The notes beneath the pieces were generated by a model. The model made no database searches. It saw only the letters and a list, made by a program, of their open reading frames with translations, and was not told the DNA's origin. A stretch of 64,000 nt of DNA. Source: Flavobacterium limnosediminis JC2902. Lineage in GTDB: Bacteria; Bacteroidota; Bacteroidia; Flavobacteriales; Flavobacteriaceae. The DNA lies in the NCBI RefSeq assembly GCF_000498535.1, contig NZ_AVGG01000001.1:496001-560000 (forward strand), written 5' to 3'. Of this stretch, positions 57,225 through 64,000 are shown in pieces. The translations under genes were made by a program, and so were the position numbers. Every line of letters begins with the position of its first letter. The first letter of the stretch is position 1.

Positions 57225-59324
57225 ATGTCAACGAAAGAAAAATCATTGAATTTTATAGAACAAATCATTGAAGACGATTTAAAAAATGGTTTGTCACCAA
57301 ATAAATTGCGTTTCCGTTTCCCGCCAGAACCCAACGGCTATCTGCATTTGGGTCATGCCAGTGCGATCTGTCTGAATTTCGGTTTGGGAATCGATTATAA
57401 TGCACCGGTTAACCTGCGTTTTGACGACACCAATCCGGCCAAAGAAGAGCAGGAATATGTGGATGCCATCAAACGCGATGTGGAATGGTTGGGATTCAAA
57501 TGGGCCGAGGAATGTTATGCTTCGGATTATTTTCAACAGTTGTATGACTGGGCCGTTGAATTGATTAAGAAAGGAAAAGCCTATGTAGACAGCCAGTCTT
57601 CAGAAGATATGGCCAAACAAAAAGGAACACCTACACAACCCGGAGTTGACGGTCCTTTCCGAAACCGATCCATAGAAGAAAACCTGGATTTGTTCGAAAG
57701 AATGAAAAACGGGGAATTCAAAGAAGGTACCCATATTTTAAGAGCTAAAATCGACATGGCGTCCACCAATATGTTGATGCGTGATCCGATTATTTATCGA
57801 ATTTTACACAAACACCATCACAGAACCGGCGACAAATGGTGCGTTTACCCTATGTACGACTGGGCACACGGGGAAAGTGATTACTTGGAACAGATTTCAC
57901 ACTCGTTCTGTACCTTGGAGTTTTTACCTCACCGTGAACTATACGATTGGTTTCTGGATCAGATTTATGATGATACGAAAGTGCGTCCGAAACAACGCGA
58001 ATTTGCACGAAGAAATTTGTCGCATACCGTGGTTTCCAAACGTAAATTACTGCAATTGGTACAGGAAAATTTCGTAACCGGTTGGGACGATCCGAGAATG
58101 TCTACCATTTCCGGAATGCGAAGAAGAGGGTATACTCCGGCTTCCATCCGAAATTTTGCCGACACTATCGGAATTGCGAAACGCGATAACTTAATTGATG
58201 TTTCGTTATTGGAATTCTGTGTTCGCGAAGATTTGAACAGAGTTGCACCTCGAGTAATGGCAGTTATCGATCCGGTAAAACTGGTAATCACCAACTATCC
58301 GGATGGTAAAGTGGAATGGCTGGAAGCGGAAAATAATCCGGAAGAAGAAGTGATGACATTCAGAAAAGTGCCTTTTTCGGGAGAAATTTATATCGAAAGA
58401 GATGACTTTTTGGAAGAAGCAAGCAGCAAATTTTTCCGTTTGACTTTAGGGAAGGAAGTACGTTTGAAAAATGCGTACATCATTAAGGGAGAACGTGTTG
58501 TAAAAGATGCCGACGGGAAAATCACCGAAATTCACGCCACGTACGACGACGACAGCCGAAGCGGAAGCGGAAGCGAAGCCAGCAACCGAAAAGTTTCCGG
58601 AACCATTCACTGGGTTTCTGTGGAACATGCCGTGGAAGCGGAAATCCGTTTGTACGACCGTTTGTTTATTGACGAATCGCCGGACACGCACAAAGACAAA
58701 AATTTCCTTGATTTTGTGAATCCGAATTCCTTAAAAACGGTAACCGGATTTGTGGAGCCGAGCTTGGCCAATGCACAAGAAGGTGACAGTTTCCAGTTTC
58801 AGAGAACAGGATACTTCTGCGTAGACAGAGACAGTACCGCTGAAGCCTTGGTTTTCAACAAAACCGTGGATCTGAAAGATTCTTGGGAAGAAAAAGGGAA
58901 AAAAGAAGAAAATACTATCAATAATTCACTGAAAGAAATCAACAAGTATTTCAAAGTGAACAGCGATGAAGAAAGACAAGCCATTGAAAATGCGATTGGT
59001 GACAACGTCAAAAGCATCGGAAATTACAGTCTGCTGCAAAATTCACTTAAGAAGAATGTCAACAACAATAAGAGTTCGCTGTTGTTTTCTAATTTTATTC
59101 TGAAATATTCCGATAAGATCACTGCTTCGGATGTGGAAACCGAACTGCTTCATAAATTGTATATGATGTCGTTGAAAAGCGAATCGCCATTTGTTCGACT
59201 GGAAGGAATTCAGAATCTGAAAAAGGACGAGGATAATTTTGACGCTTTCAAAACGCAACTTTCGGAAATGAAAATGGCCGAAAAAAATGAAATTGTATTG
59301 CACTTACTTTCCGAAGTAATCTAA
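57225..59324 (+). CDS. glnS: Glutaminyl-tRNA synthetase with C-terminal extension
   Basis: Class I synthetase charging tRNA-Gln, 699 residues. Catalytic core: RFPPEPNGYLHLGHAS with the HIGH motif (HLGH, about 38-41), DDTNPAKEEQEY, and VVSKRKL (KMSKS-like) near 268. Anticodon-binding beta-barrels run to about residue 548 (RKVSGTIHWVSVEHAVEAEIRLYDRLF), where the E. coli enzyme (554 residues) ends. About 150 extra helical, Lys/Glu/Asn-rich residues follow; similar GlnRS proteins are annotated as YqeY-domain fusions, but I do not see clear YqeY motifs. Terminated by a strong hairpin. Confidence 0.96.
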   Translation: MSTKEKSLNFIEQIIEDDLKNGLSPNKLRFRFPPEPNGYLHLGHASAICLNFGLGIDYNAPVNLRFDDTNPAKEEQEYVDAIKRDVEWLGFKWAEECYASDYFQQLYDWAVELIKKGKAYVDSQSSEDMAKQKGTPTQPGVDGPFRNRSIEENLDLFERMKNGEFKEGTHILRAKIDMASTNMLMRDPIIYRILHKHHHRTGDKWCVYPMYDWAHGESDYLEQISHSFCTLEFLPHRELYDWFLDQIYDDTKVRPKQREFARRNLSHTVVSKRKLLQLVQENFVTGWDDPRMSTISGMRRRGYTPASIRNFADTIGIAKRDNLIDVSLLEFCVREDLNRVAPRVMAVIDPVKLVITNYPDGKVEWLEAENNPEEEVMTFRKVPFSGEIYIERDDFLEEASSKFFRLTLGKEVRLKNAYIIKGERVVKDADGKITEIHATYDDDSRSGSGSEASNRKVSGTIHWVSVEHAVEAEIRLYDRLFIDESPDTHKDKNFLDFVNPNSLKTVTGFVEPSLANAQEGDSFQFQRTGYFCVDRDSTAEALVFNKTVDLKDSWEEKGKKEENTINNSLKEINKYFKVNSDEERQAIENAIGDNVKSIGNYSLLQNSLKKNVNNNKSSLLFSNFILKYSDKITASDVETELLHKLYMMSLKSESPFVRLEGIQNLKKDEDNFDAFKTQLSEMKMAEKNEIVLHLLSEVI

Positions 59325-59350
59325 AAAACAACTATAGATTATATCAATTA

Positions 59351-59377
59351 AAAACCTGCTAAAGAGCAGGTTTTTTT
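59351..59377 (+). terminator. glnS terminator
   Basis: Perfect 10-bp stem AAAACCTGCT / AGCAGGTTTT, AAAG loop, then T tract. The following about 245 bp up to the YtxH gene are AT-rich with no ORF, RNA or clear promoter that I can support. Confidence 0.9.
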
Positions 59378-59623
59378 ATTATAGTATTTATCAATCATAA
59401 AACAGTTTTTAATTATAAAAATTTATTAAAACTGACTTTCATAAATTTATTCTAAGCGAATTTTAAAAAAACGAAAGGTATTTCCATGCCTATATGTAGT
59501 TTATCCTCTTAAAAGTGTTTTAAATCGATTTTTGATTTTTAGAGGATACAATTAACCGGCGATTAACAATATTTCTGTTTTTGAATATGTAATTTTATAG
59601 TTAGTAACTAAAATTGTAAAATC

Positions 59624-59953
59624 ATGTCAGAGAACACAGGAAAAACAGTATTGGCTCTTTTGGCCGGCGCAGCAATTGGGGCTGGGCTTGGAATTTTGTT
59701 TGCTCCCGACAAAGGTTCGGAAACAAGAAGAAAAATCAAAGAAGGTATTGACCACGGAAAGGAAAATTTACAACACCGCTTTAGTGAGGTTACGGAAAAT
59801 ATTAAATCTAGATTTTCAAGAGCCAAAATGGATTTTGAAAGTGAAATCGATCATTTACTTTCACACAGCGATCATAAAAAAGAAGAGGTGATTGAAGCCT
59901 TGGAAAAAAAATTGGCCGAATTAAAAAAATTGGCCGAAACCACTAAAAATTAA
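59624..59953 (+). CDS. YtxH-domain protein
   Basis: A 109-residue protein: one N-terminal TM-like glycine-rich segment (VLALLAGAAIGAGLGILFAPDKGSETRRKI, about 6-35), the YtxH/general-stress signature, then a long charged amphipathic helix. Usually linked to envelope stress. First gene of a three-gene operon (2-bp gap to the next). Confidence 0.9.
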   Translation: MSENTGKTVLALLAGAAIGAGLGILFAPDKGSETRRKIKEGIDHGKENLQHRFSEVTENIKSRFSRAKMDFESEIDHLLSHSDHKKEEVIEALEKKLAELKKLAETTKN

Positions 59954-59955
59954 AT

Positions 59956-60306
59956 ATGCCGTTTGAAAATCTGAAAGAAAAAGCGGATGACATTCAGGAT
60001 CATCTGAAAAATGCTATCGACAGCACTATTGCTTATTACAAATTATGGTTGTTTAAAGTCATTATGAAATCGACGACCATGGTTGTGAAGGTACTGTTGA
60101 TGTCTTTGCTTTTCCTGTTTTTTCTGTTGTTTACCTCCGTGGCTCTGGCTTTGTATTTAGGTCAGCTGACGGATAATTATGTTTTGGGTTTTCTGATCGT
60201 AGGCGGTATTTATGTTGTTCTCCTGCTTATTGCCTACTTCATAAAAGACAAAATAGTGGAAGGCAACGTATTGGAAAAATTTTCAAAAGTCTTTTTTAAC
60301 GAATAA
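59956..60306 (+). CDS. Holin-superfamily/DUF1469-like membrane protein
   Basis: A 116-residue protein with an N-terminal amphipathic helix (ENLKEKADDIQDHLKNAIDSTIAYYKLWLFKVIMKS) and two TMs (about 43-68 and 74-97) in the phage_holin_3_6/DUF1469 pattern. Despite the name, such proteins in Flavobacteriaceae are chromosomal envelope proteins and not phage holins. Between the YtxH and DUF6327-like genes, with 2-bp and 8-bp gaps. Confidence 0.82.
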   Translation: MPFENLKEKADDIQDHLKNAIDSTIAYYKLWLFKVIMKSTTMVVKVLLMSLLFLFFLLFTSVALALYLGQLTDNYVLGFLIVGGIYVVLLLIAYFIKDKIVEGNVLEKFSKVFFNE

Positions 60307-60314
60307 TCGGTACC

Positions 60315-60551
60315 GTGGAAACAAAAGTATATTCTTCCTACAAGGAAATTGACCGTGATCTGGAAATCCTGAAACTTCAGAAAGAAATTGATGTGAAAAA
60401 ACTGTCGCTTACTGTAGATAAAACGCTGGAAAGCTTAACTCCAGCCGGAATGCTACGGAACCTTTTAGGAGATACAGGACTGCTGATTACCAAATCGGGA
60501 CTGCTGAAAAATGTAATACTGCCATTTATAATCAACAAATTCATAAAATAA
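60315..60551 (+). CDS. DUF6327-like small protein
   Basis: A 78-residue protein starting with GTG (no ATG nearby; GTG lies 8 bp after the previous stop). YSSYKEIDRDLEILKLQKEIDVKKLSLTVDKTLESLTP resembles DUF6327, which I recall as following holin-like genes in Flavobacteria. The C-terminal part is hydrophobic (LLKNVILPFIINKFIK) and likely membrane-associated. Last gene of the YtxH operon. Confidence 0.75.
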   Translation: METKVYSSYKEIDRDLEILKLQKEIDVKKLSLTVDKTLESLTPAGMLRNLLGDTGLLITKSGLLKNVILPFIINKFIK

Positions 60552-60552
60552 A

Positions 60553-60582
60553 AAAGAGGCCTTTCGACCTCTTTCCTTTTTT
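60553..60582. terminator. Convergent terminator between the YtxH operon and the SPFH gene
   Basis: Stem AAAGAGG / CCTCTTT with an 8-nt loop, with A-rich 5' and T-rich 3' flanks, usable from both sides. Confidence 0.65.
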
Positions 60583-60591
60583 AAAAAACAA

Positions 60592-61557
60592 TTATTCCGG
60601 ATCCGAAGGATTGAAATCCAAGGACGTATGATCGTCTTTTTTCTTAGTACGTTTCGGTTGGTTTTTCATGGTTTCCCCAATCTGATTACTCGCCGTGAAA
60701 GAAGCTACCATATTGTTTAACATGTCACTACCCGCCTGAGGTGAATTCGGTAACAAAATCAAATTCGAATTCGTATCGGCACCGATAGCCTGCAGCGTAT
60801 CATAATGTTGTGTCACCACGATTAAAGCCGATGCTTCCTGAGAATTAATCCCCACATTATTCAATACTTCCACACTTTCCACCAATCCACGGGCGATTTC
60901 TCTTCGTTGATCGGCAATACCCTGTCCTTGTAAACGCTTGCTTTCCGCTTCCGCTTTGGCTTTGGCTACAATTCTGATTCGTTGCGCTTCCGCTTCATAT
61001 TCGGCTGCGGTTTTTTCTCGATCGGCAGCATTGATACGGTTCATCGCGTTTTTTACCTGGATGTCCGGATCAATATCCGTAACCAATGTATTGATGATTT
61101 CATATCCGTAGGTGGTCATCGCCTCATTCAATTCGCGTTTCACGGCAATGGCGATATCGTCTTTACGTTCAAAAACATCATCCAAAATTAATTTAGGCAC
61201 TTCCGCACGAACCACATCAAACACATACGAAGTTATCTGATCGTGAGGATATTCCAACTTATAAAAAGCATCGTACACTTTCTCCTGAAGCACTTTAAAC
61301 TGAACGGAAACTTTCATTTTTACGAAAACGTTGTCTTTTGTTTTCGTTTCAATAATTACGTCCAACTGCTGGATTCTCAAATTTACTCGTCCGGCAATAC
61401 GGTCGAAAACCGGAATTTTAATCTGCAAACCGGATTGTCTGATGCTGTTGAATTTTCCGAAACGTTCTACAATTACCGCCGTTTGCTGCTTAACCGTAAA
61501 AAAGGAAGCCAGTAAAAGGAAGAATCCGACGACTAATAAAATAGGAAGTACTACCAT
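60592..61557 (-). CDS. SPFH/band-7 stomatin-like protein
   Basis: A 321-residue membrane scaffold protein: N-terminal TM hairpin (VVLPILLVVGFFLLLASFF), SPFH/PHB domain (QQTAVIVERFGKFNSIRQSGLQIKIP; RVNLRIQQLDV; VFVKMKVSVQFKV), and a coiled coil rich in Ala/Glu/Lys (AAEYEAEAQRIRIVAKAKAEAESKRLQGQ), as in QmcA/stomatin. It lacks an adjacent NfeD gene in this window. Likely organises lipid microdomains. Confidence 0.94.
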   Translation of the reverse strand: MVVLPILLVVGFFLLLASFFTVKQQTAVIVERFGKFNSIRQSGLQIKIPVFDRIAGRVNLRIQQLDVIIETKTKDNVFVKMKVSVQFKVLQEKVYDAFYKLEYPHDQITSYVFDVVRAEVPKLILDDVFERKDDIAIAVKRELNEAMTTYGYEIINTLVTDIDPDIQVKNAMNRINAADREKTAAEYEAEAQRIRIVAKAKAEAESKRLQGQGIADQRREIARGLVESVEVLNNVGINSQEASALIVVTQHYDTLQAIGADTNSNLILLPNSPQAGSDMLNNMVASFTASNQIGETMKNQPKRTKKKDDHTSLDFNPSDPE

Positions 61558-61632
61558 GATAAATAATTTAGTTATTTTATAAGATTATACGGATACATGA
61601 TGTAAATGTTACAATCGTTATTGAAATAAGTT

Positions 61633-61640
61633 TACATTTG
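61633..61640 (+). promoter_or_regulatory. Candidate -7 box of the barrel gene
   Basis: TACATTTG fits TAnnTTTG 23 bp before the ATG. Confidence 0.4.
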
Positions 61641-61663
61641 TCGAAATTTTTTAATTTCCTCAA

Positions 61664-62320
61664 ATGAAAAAGCAACTTATTGTTTCATTGCTATTGATTG
61701 GTTTACAGACTTTTGCGCAACAAGGGTACCGCGACGGAAACCGAATTGGTATTTATGCCGGTGTAAATCAAACCTCTCTAATGACTTCCGATTTTGACGT
61801 CACTCCCGAAATGGGCTGGTCGGCAGGAATGCAGGTTCGCGGAAATTACTATAACAATTTCAGTATGATTTTCGGGATGCAGTTTTCTGAAAATAATTTT
61901 TCTGTGGCTACCTATTCTCCTTTACTGCAACAACAGGAGGTAAAATACAAACTGATGAACGCTCAAATTCGGTTATTATTCAGTTACAATGTGGTGAAAG
62001 ACCATGTTTCGTTGGACATTGGTCCGGTGCTTCAGGTAAACGACAAATTAAAATTTGACGGAAAATACGAAGCCAACGTTTTAGCCGATAACGCCCTTTT
62101 AACAGTAAAAGACATTACGGATATCACCAAAATAAACGGAAACCTGTACATAGGAATTTCGGGTGGAAACCGAAGAGTTCGCGCATTGGTTAATTACCAA
62201 TACGGGATGAACAATATCCTTAACAACCTGAACAAGAAAGAAGAATTAAAAGTTGCCAACAACGGGAATTTCAGCGGGCATATCGGTATTATTACCGGAC
62301 AGTTGTTGTTTAATTTATAA
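61664..62320 (+). CDS. Outer-membrane beta-barrel protein (PorT-like fold)
   Basis: A 218-residue exported protein: signal peptide MKKQLIVSLLLIGLQTFAQ, then alternating amphipathic strands (NRIGIYAGVNQTSL, MGWSAGMQVRGNYY, FSMIFGMQFSENNF, KLMNAQIRLLFSYNVV) ending in a terminal strand with C-terminal Leu (IGIITGQLLFNL). An eight-stranded OMP_b-brl type barrel is likely. Role unknown. Confidence 0.82.
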   Translation: MKKQLIVSLLLIGLQTFAQQGYRDGNRIGIYAGVNQTSLMTSDFDVTPEMGWSAGMQVRGNYYNNFSMIFGMQFSENNFSVATYSPLLQQQEVKYKLMNAQIRLLFSYNVVKDHVSLDIGPVLQVNDKLKFDGKYEANVLADNALLTVKDITDITKINGNLYIGISGGNRRVRALVNYQYGMNNILNNLNKKEELKVANNGNFSGHIGIITGQLLFNL

Positions 62321-62355
62321 ATATAAAATTAACGAAAATAATCGGGCAAGTATTT

Positions 62356-62363
62356 TATATTTG
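62356..62363 (+). promoter_or_regulatory. Candidate -7 box of the 62392 gene
   Basis: TATATTTG fits TAnnTTTG, 28 bp before the ATG. Confidence 0.45.
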
Positions 62364-62391
62364 TCTGATTATTAATTTTAACCAAAGACAA

Positions 62392-63366
62392 ATGAAAAAA
62401 GTATTACTTGCCGTTACCCTGATGATTGGTCTGGCAGCCAATGCGCAAATCAGTCCTAAATTTAATGGAGATCCTGAGGATTTTCAAGATATGAAAAAAA
62501 GAACTTTAATTGTTGAAGTTCTTGAAGAAGACCCGAAAATTATTAAAAAATTAGACAAACCAAAAAAAGCAGAAGAACTAAAGGAATATCAGACTTTCAT
62601 TAAAGAATTCAATGAGGATTTTAGAGTTTTCGCTCCAAAATACTGGAAATTGAATTCCAACATTGAATATAAAACCACTACAGAAATTGATGCTTTACAG
62701 AAGTCTAAAAACAAATCTTATGCTGTATTGCGTTTTATTTTATTAAACGATAACGGAACCCATGGATTAAAAACAGGGTTAAATGTACCGGCGTTGGCTT
62801 ACACGCGAATCGAAAGTAACCGAAAAGCAGCCGATTCTAAAATCTATTTACCTTACAGAGCGCTAAGTAAAGGAAAATCATTATTGGAAGCAGATTACAA
62901 ATATGCGTTGGAAACATTACAAGCCAACATCAACTGGATTATCAAAAATGACAAAACGATACATTTTGATAAATATGCCGAGAAAATGGCGGAAGAAAAT
63001 TGTACAAAATTAAAAGGAAAAACAATTTTGGTACCCGAATATGTTTTAAAGGACGGAAGATCTAAAGAACAGGCTATTAAAAATTACGGTGGTAATTTAA
63101 AATTCGTAACGGACGAGGAAATCAATAATGCTTTCGTGAACAAAACAAAAAATACTGCCGTTTTGTTTGTGGCACCTTACGGAATTGTAAAAGGAAGCAT
63201 GGTTATTCAAATATCAACTTTGGTTTATTTTAAAGTTGTTGCCGATTGCGAAACAGGTGATGTAAATTATCTGTACATGCCGGGCGGATTCAGCTATGGA
63301 GCAAACGTATCTGATAAAATGACAGAAACCGAATTTAAAACAATGGGTAACTGTAAGATTTTGTAG
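62392..63366 (+). CDS. Exported protein of unknown function
   Basis: A 324-residue exported protein with signal peptide MKKVLLAVTLMIGLAANAQ. The mature protein is alpha/beta, with RTLIVEVLEEDPKIIKKL and KSYAVLRFILL early, then TILVPEYVLKDGRSKEQA and NTAVLFVAPYGIVKGSMVIQ. Two cysteines late in the sequence (VADCETGD, MGNCKIL) may form a disulfide. I do not recognise a family. It follows the barrel gene but has its own candidate promoter and a terminator. Confidence 0.8.
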   Translation: MKKVLLAVTLMIGLAANAQISPKFNGDPEDFQDMKKRTLIVEVLEEDPKIIKKLDKPKKAEELKEYQTFIKEFNEDFRVFAPKYWKLNSNIEYKTTTEIDALQKSKNKSYAVLRFILLNDNGTHGLKTGLNVPALAYTRIESNRKAADSKIYLPYRALSKGKSLLEADYKYALETLQANINWIIKNDKTIHFDKYAEKMAEENCTKLKGKTILVPEYVLKDGRSKEQAIKNYGGNLKFVTDEEINNAFVNKTKNTAVLFVAPYGIVKGSMVIQISTLVYFKVVADCETGDVNYLYMPGGFSYGANVSDKMTETEFKTMGNCKIL

Positions 63367-63390
63367 TTATTCTAAAAAATAAATAATAGA

Positions 63391-63418
63391 AAAGCCCCGA
63401 AATTCTCGGGGCTTTTTT
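63391..63418. terminator. Terminator between the exported protein and gltX
   Basis: Perfect 10-bp stem AAAGCCCCGA / TCGGGGCTTT, AATTC loop, T tract; A-rich on the other side, so probably bidirectional. Confidence 0.9.
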
Positions 63419-63423
63419 GATTC

Positions 63424-64000
63424 TTATAACGTTGCAATCGCTTGCTGTAATCGTTTAATGGTTTCGTCTTTTCTAATCATTTCCACGATATCGAAAAGAT
63501 GCGGACCTTTTAAGGCACCCACCAAACTCAAACGGAACGGCTGCATTACTTTACCCATCCCGATTTCATTTTTGGTCATCCAGTCTTTTACGATCGTTTC
63601 GATGTTTACTGAAGTGAAATCACCAATATTTTCCAATACCGAAATCAATTCCTGCATCAAGCCTGGTGTTTCTTCTTTCCAGTTTTTCGACGCTTTTTCA
63701 TCGTAAGCCGTTGGAGCTACGAAGAAGAAATCACTCAGTTCATACAAATCGGTTACAAAAGTCGCGCGTTCTTTTACCAAAGCGACAACTTTAGTTACGT
63801 ATTCCATATCCGTTACGATTCCTTTTTCGGATAAAATCGGCATAAATGCTTCCGCTAAAGAGGCATCCGACTGTAATTTAAGATAATGCTGATTAAACCA
63901 TTTGTTTTTCTCCGGATCAAATTTCGCTCCTGCTTTATGTACACGGTTTAAGTCAAATTTCGCTACCAATTCTTCCAACGAAAATAATTCCTGATCGGTT
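63424..64000 (-). CDS. gltX: Glutamyl-tRNA synthetase (3' part)
   Basis: C-terminal part of GltX; the frame stays open to the window edge. The visible 192 residues are the anticodon-binding domain: FDLNRVHKAGAKFDPEKNKWFNQHYL (the GltX FDxxRV..SGA.FD..KL.W.N pattern), then APTAYDEKASKNW and GKVMQPFRLSLVGALKGPHLFDIVEMI near the end, typical of GltX C-termini (Lxxx...R..L.G...GP.L). The catalytic domain lies outside the window. Confidence 0.95.
   Translation of the reverse strand, partial: TDQELFSLEELVAKFDLNRVHKAGAKFDPEKNKWFNQHYLKLQSDASLAEAFMPILSEKGIVTDMEYVTKVVALVKERATFVTDLYELSDFFFVAPTAYDEKASKNWKEETPGLMQELISVLENIGDFTSVNIETIVKDWMTKNEIGMGKVMQPFRLSLVGALKGPHLFDIVEMIRKDETIKRLQQAIATL

Noticed and set aside
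59956..60306. Prophage holin
   Set aside because: The family is named for holins, but no lysin, structural or integrase genes lie nearby, and the YtxH/DUF6327-like neighbours indicate a chromosomal envelope operon.

Overview
The window is a chromosomal segment of a Bacteroidota bacterium, most likely a Flavobacteriaceae member close to Flavobacterium. The evidence is the low GC content, upstream boxes of the form TAnnTTTG (the flavobacterial -7 element) in place of TATAAT, secreted proteins ending in type IX secretion (T9SS) type A sorting domains, and lineage-typical families (DUF6909-like, DUF6327-like, head-GIN, bacterial GH3, DUF2007).

Region 1 (1-36600) is a surface-polysaccharide locus. 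It is preceded by the 5' end of purD. A leftward operon (9919 to 2006) encodes a Wzy/ligase-like membrane protein, two GT4-fold glycosyltransferases, a second O-antigen-ligase-like protein, a UDP-glucuronate decarboxylase, the initiating polyprenyl-phosphate sugar transferase and a GT2. It meets a rightward CapK-like adenylate-forming enzyme tail to tail. A divergent rightward operon (10007 to 15277) encodes Gmd, a GDP-fucose-synthase-like enzyme, a ColD-type sugar 3-dehydratase with His in place of the PLP lysine, a Wzx flippase and a GT2. The set points to GDP-colitose or a related 3,6-dideoxyhexose. Then come a lipoprotein, a leftward GT2/methyltransferase/GT-C-like cassette, two tandem 1.1 kaa CotH-kinase/lamin-tail T9SS proteins, and a leftward block of ten genes (36582 to 27219). 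That block runs from a peptidase-less M23 N-terminal protein, SdpI, GH3, a CarboxypepD_reg protein and a DUF6909-like protein to a Wzz-like protein and rfbBACD for dTDP-L-rhamnose.

Region 2 (36700-45500) holds tatA, a 14-repeat delta-60 T9SS protein, tex, a small secreted beta-sandwich-like protein, DUF1294, an IS110-family element with a candidate bridge RNA in its upstream non-coding end, and a protein with kinase-like motifs next to pyruvate carboxylase.

Region 3 (45500-64000) is mostly housekeeping: pyc, a CDF metal exporter, rpiB, DUF2007, rnr, head-GIN, LysE, a HExxH protein, tRNA-Cys, folB, glnS, a YtxH/holin-like/DUF6327-like envelope operon, an SPFH protein, an outer-membrane barrel, an exported protein of unknown role and the 3' part of gltX. 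Downstream of tRNA-Cys lie a duplicated 26-bp piece of the tRNA 3' end, a 19-bp-stem palindrome and a headless gene fragment, which together look like a scar of past rearrangement.

The most interesting points are the IS110 upstream RNA candidate, the colitose-type gene set, the diverged CotH pair, the tRNA-Cys scar, the kinase-like orphan beside pyc and recurring degenerate 7/8-nt-period arrays between genes.
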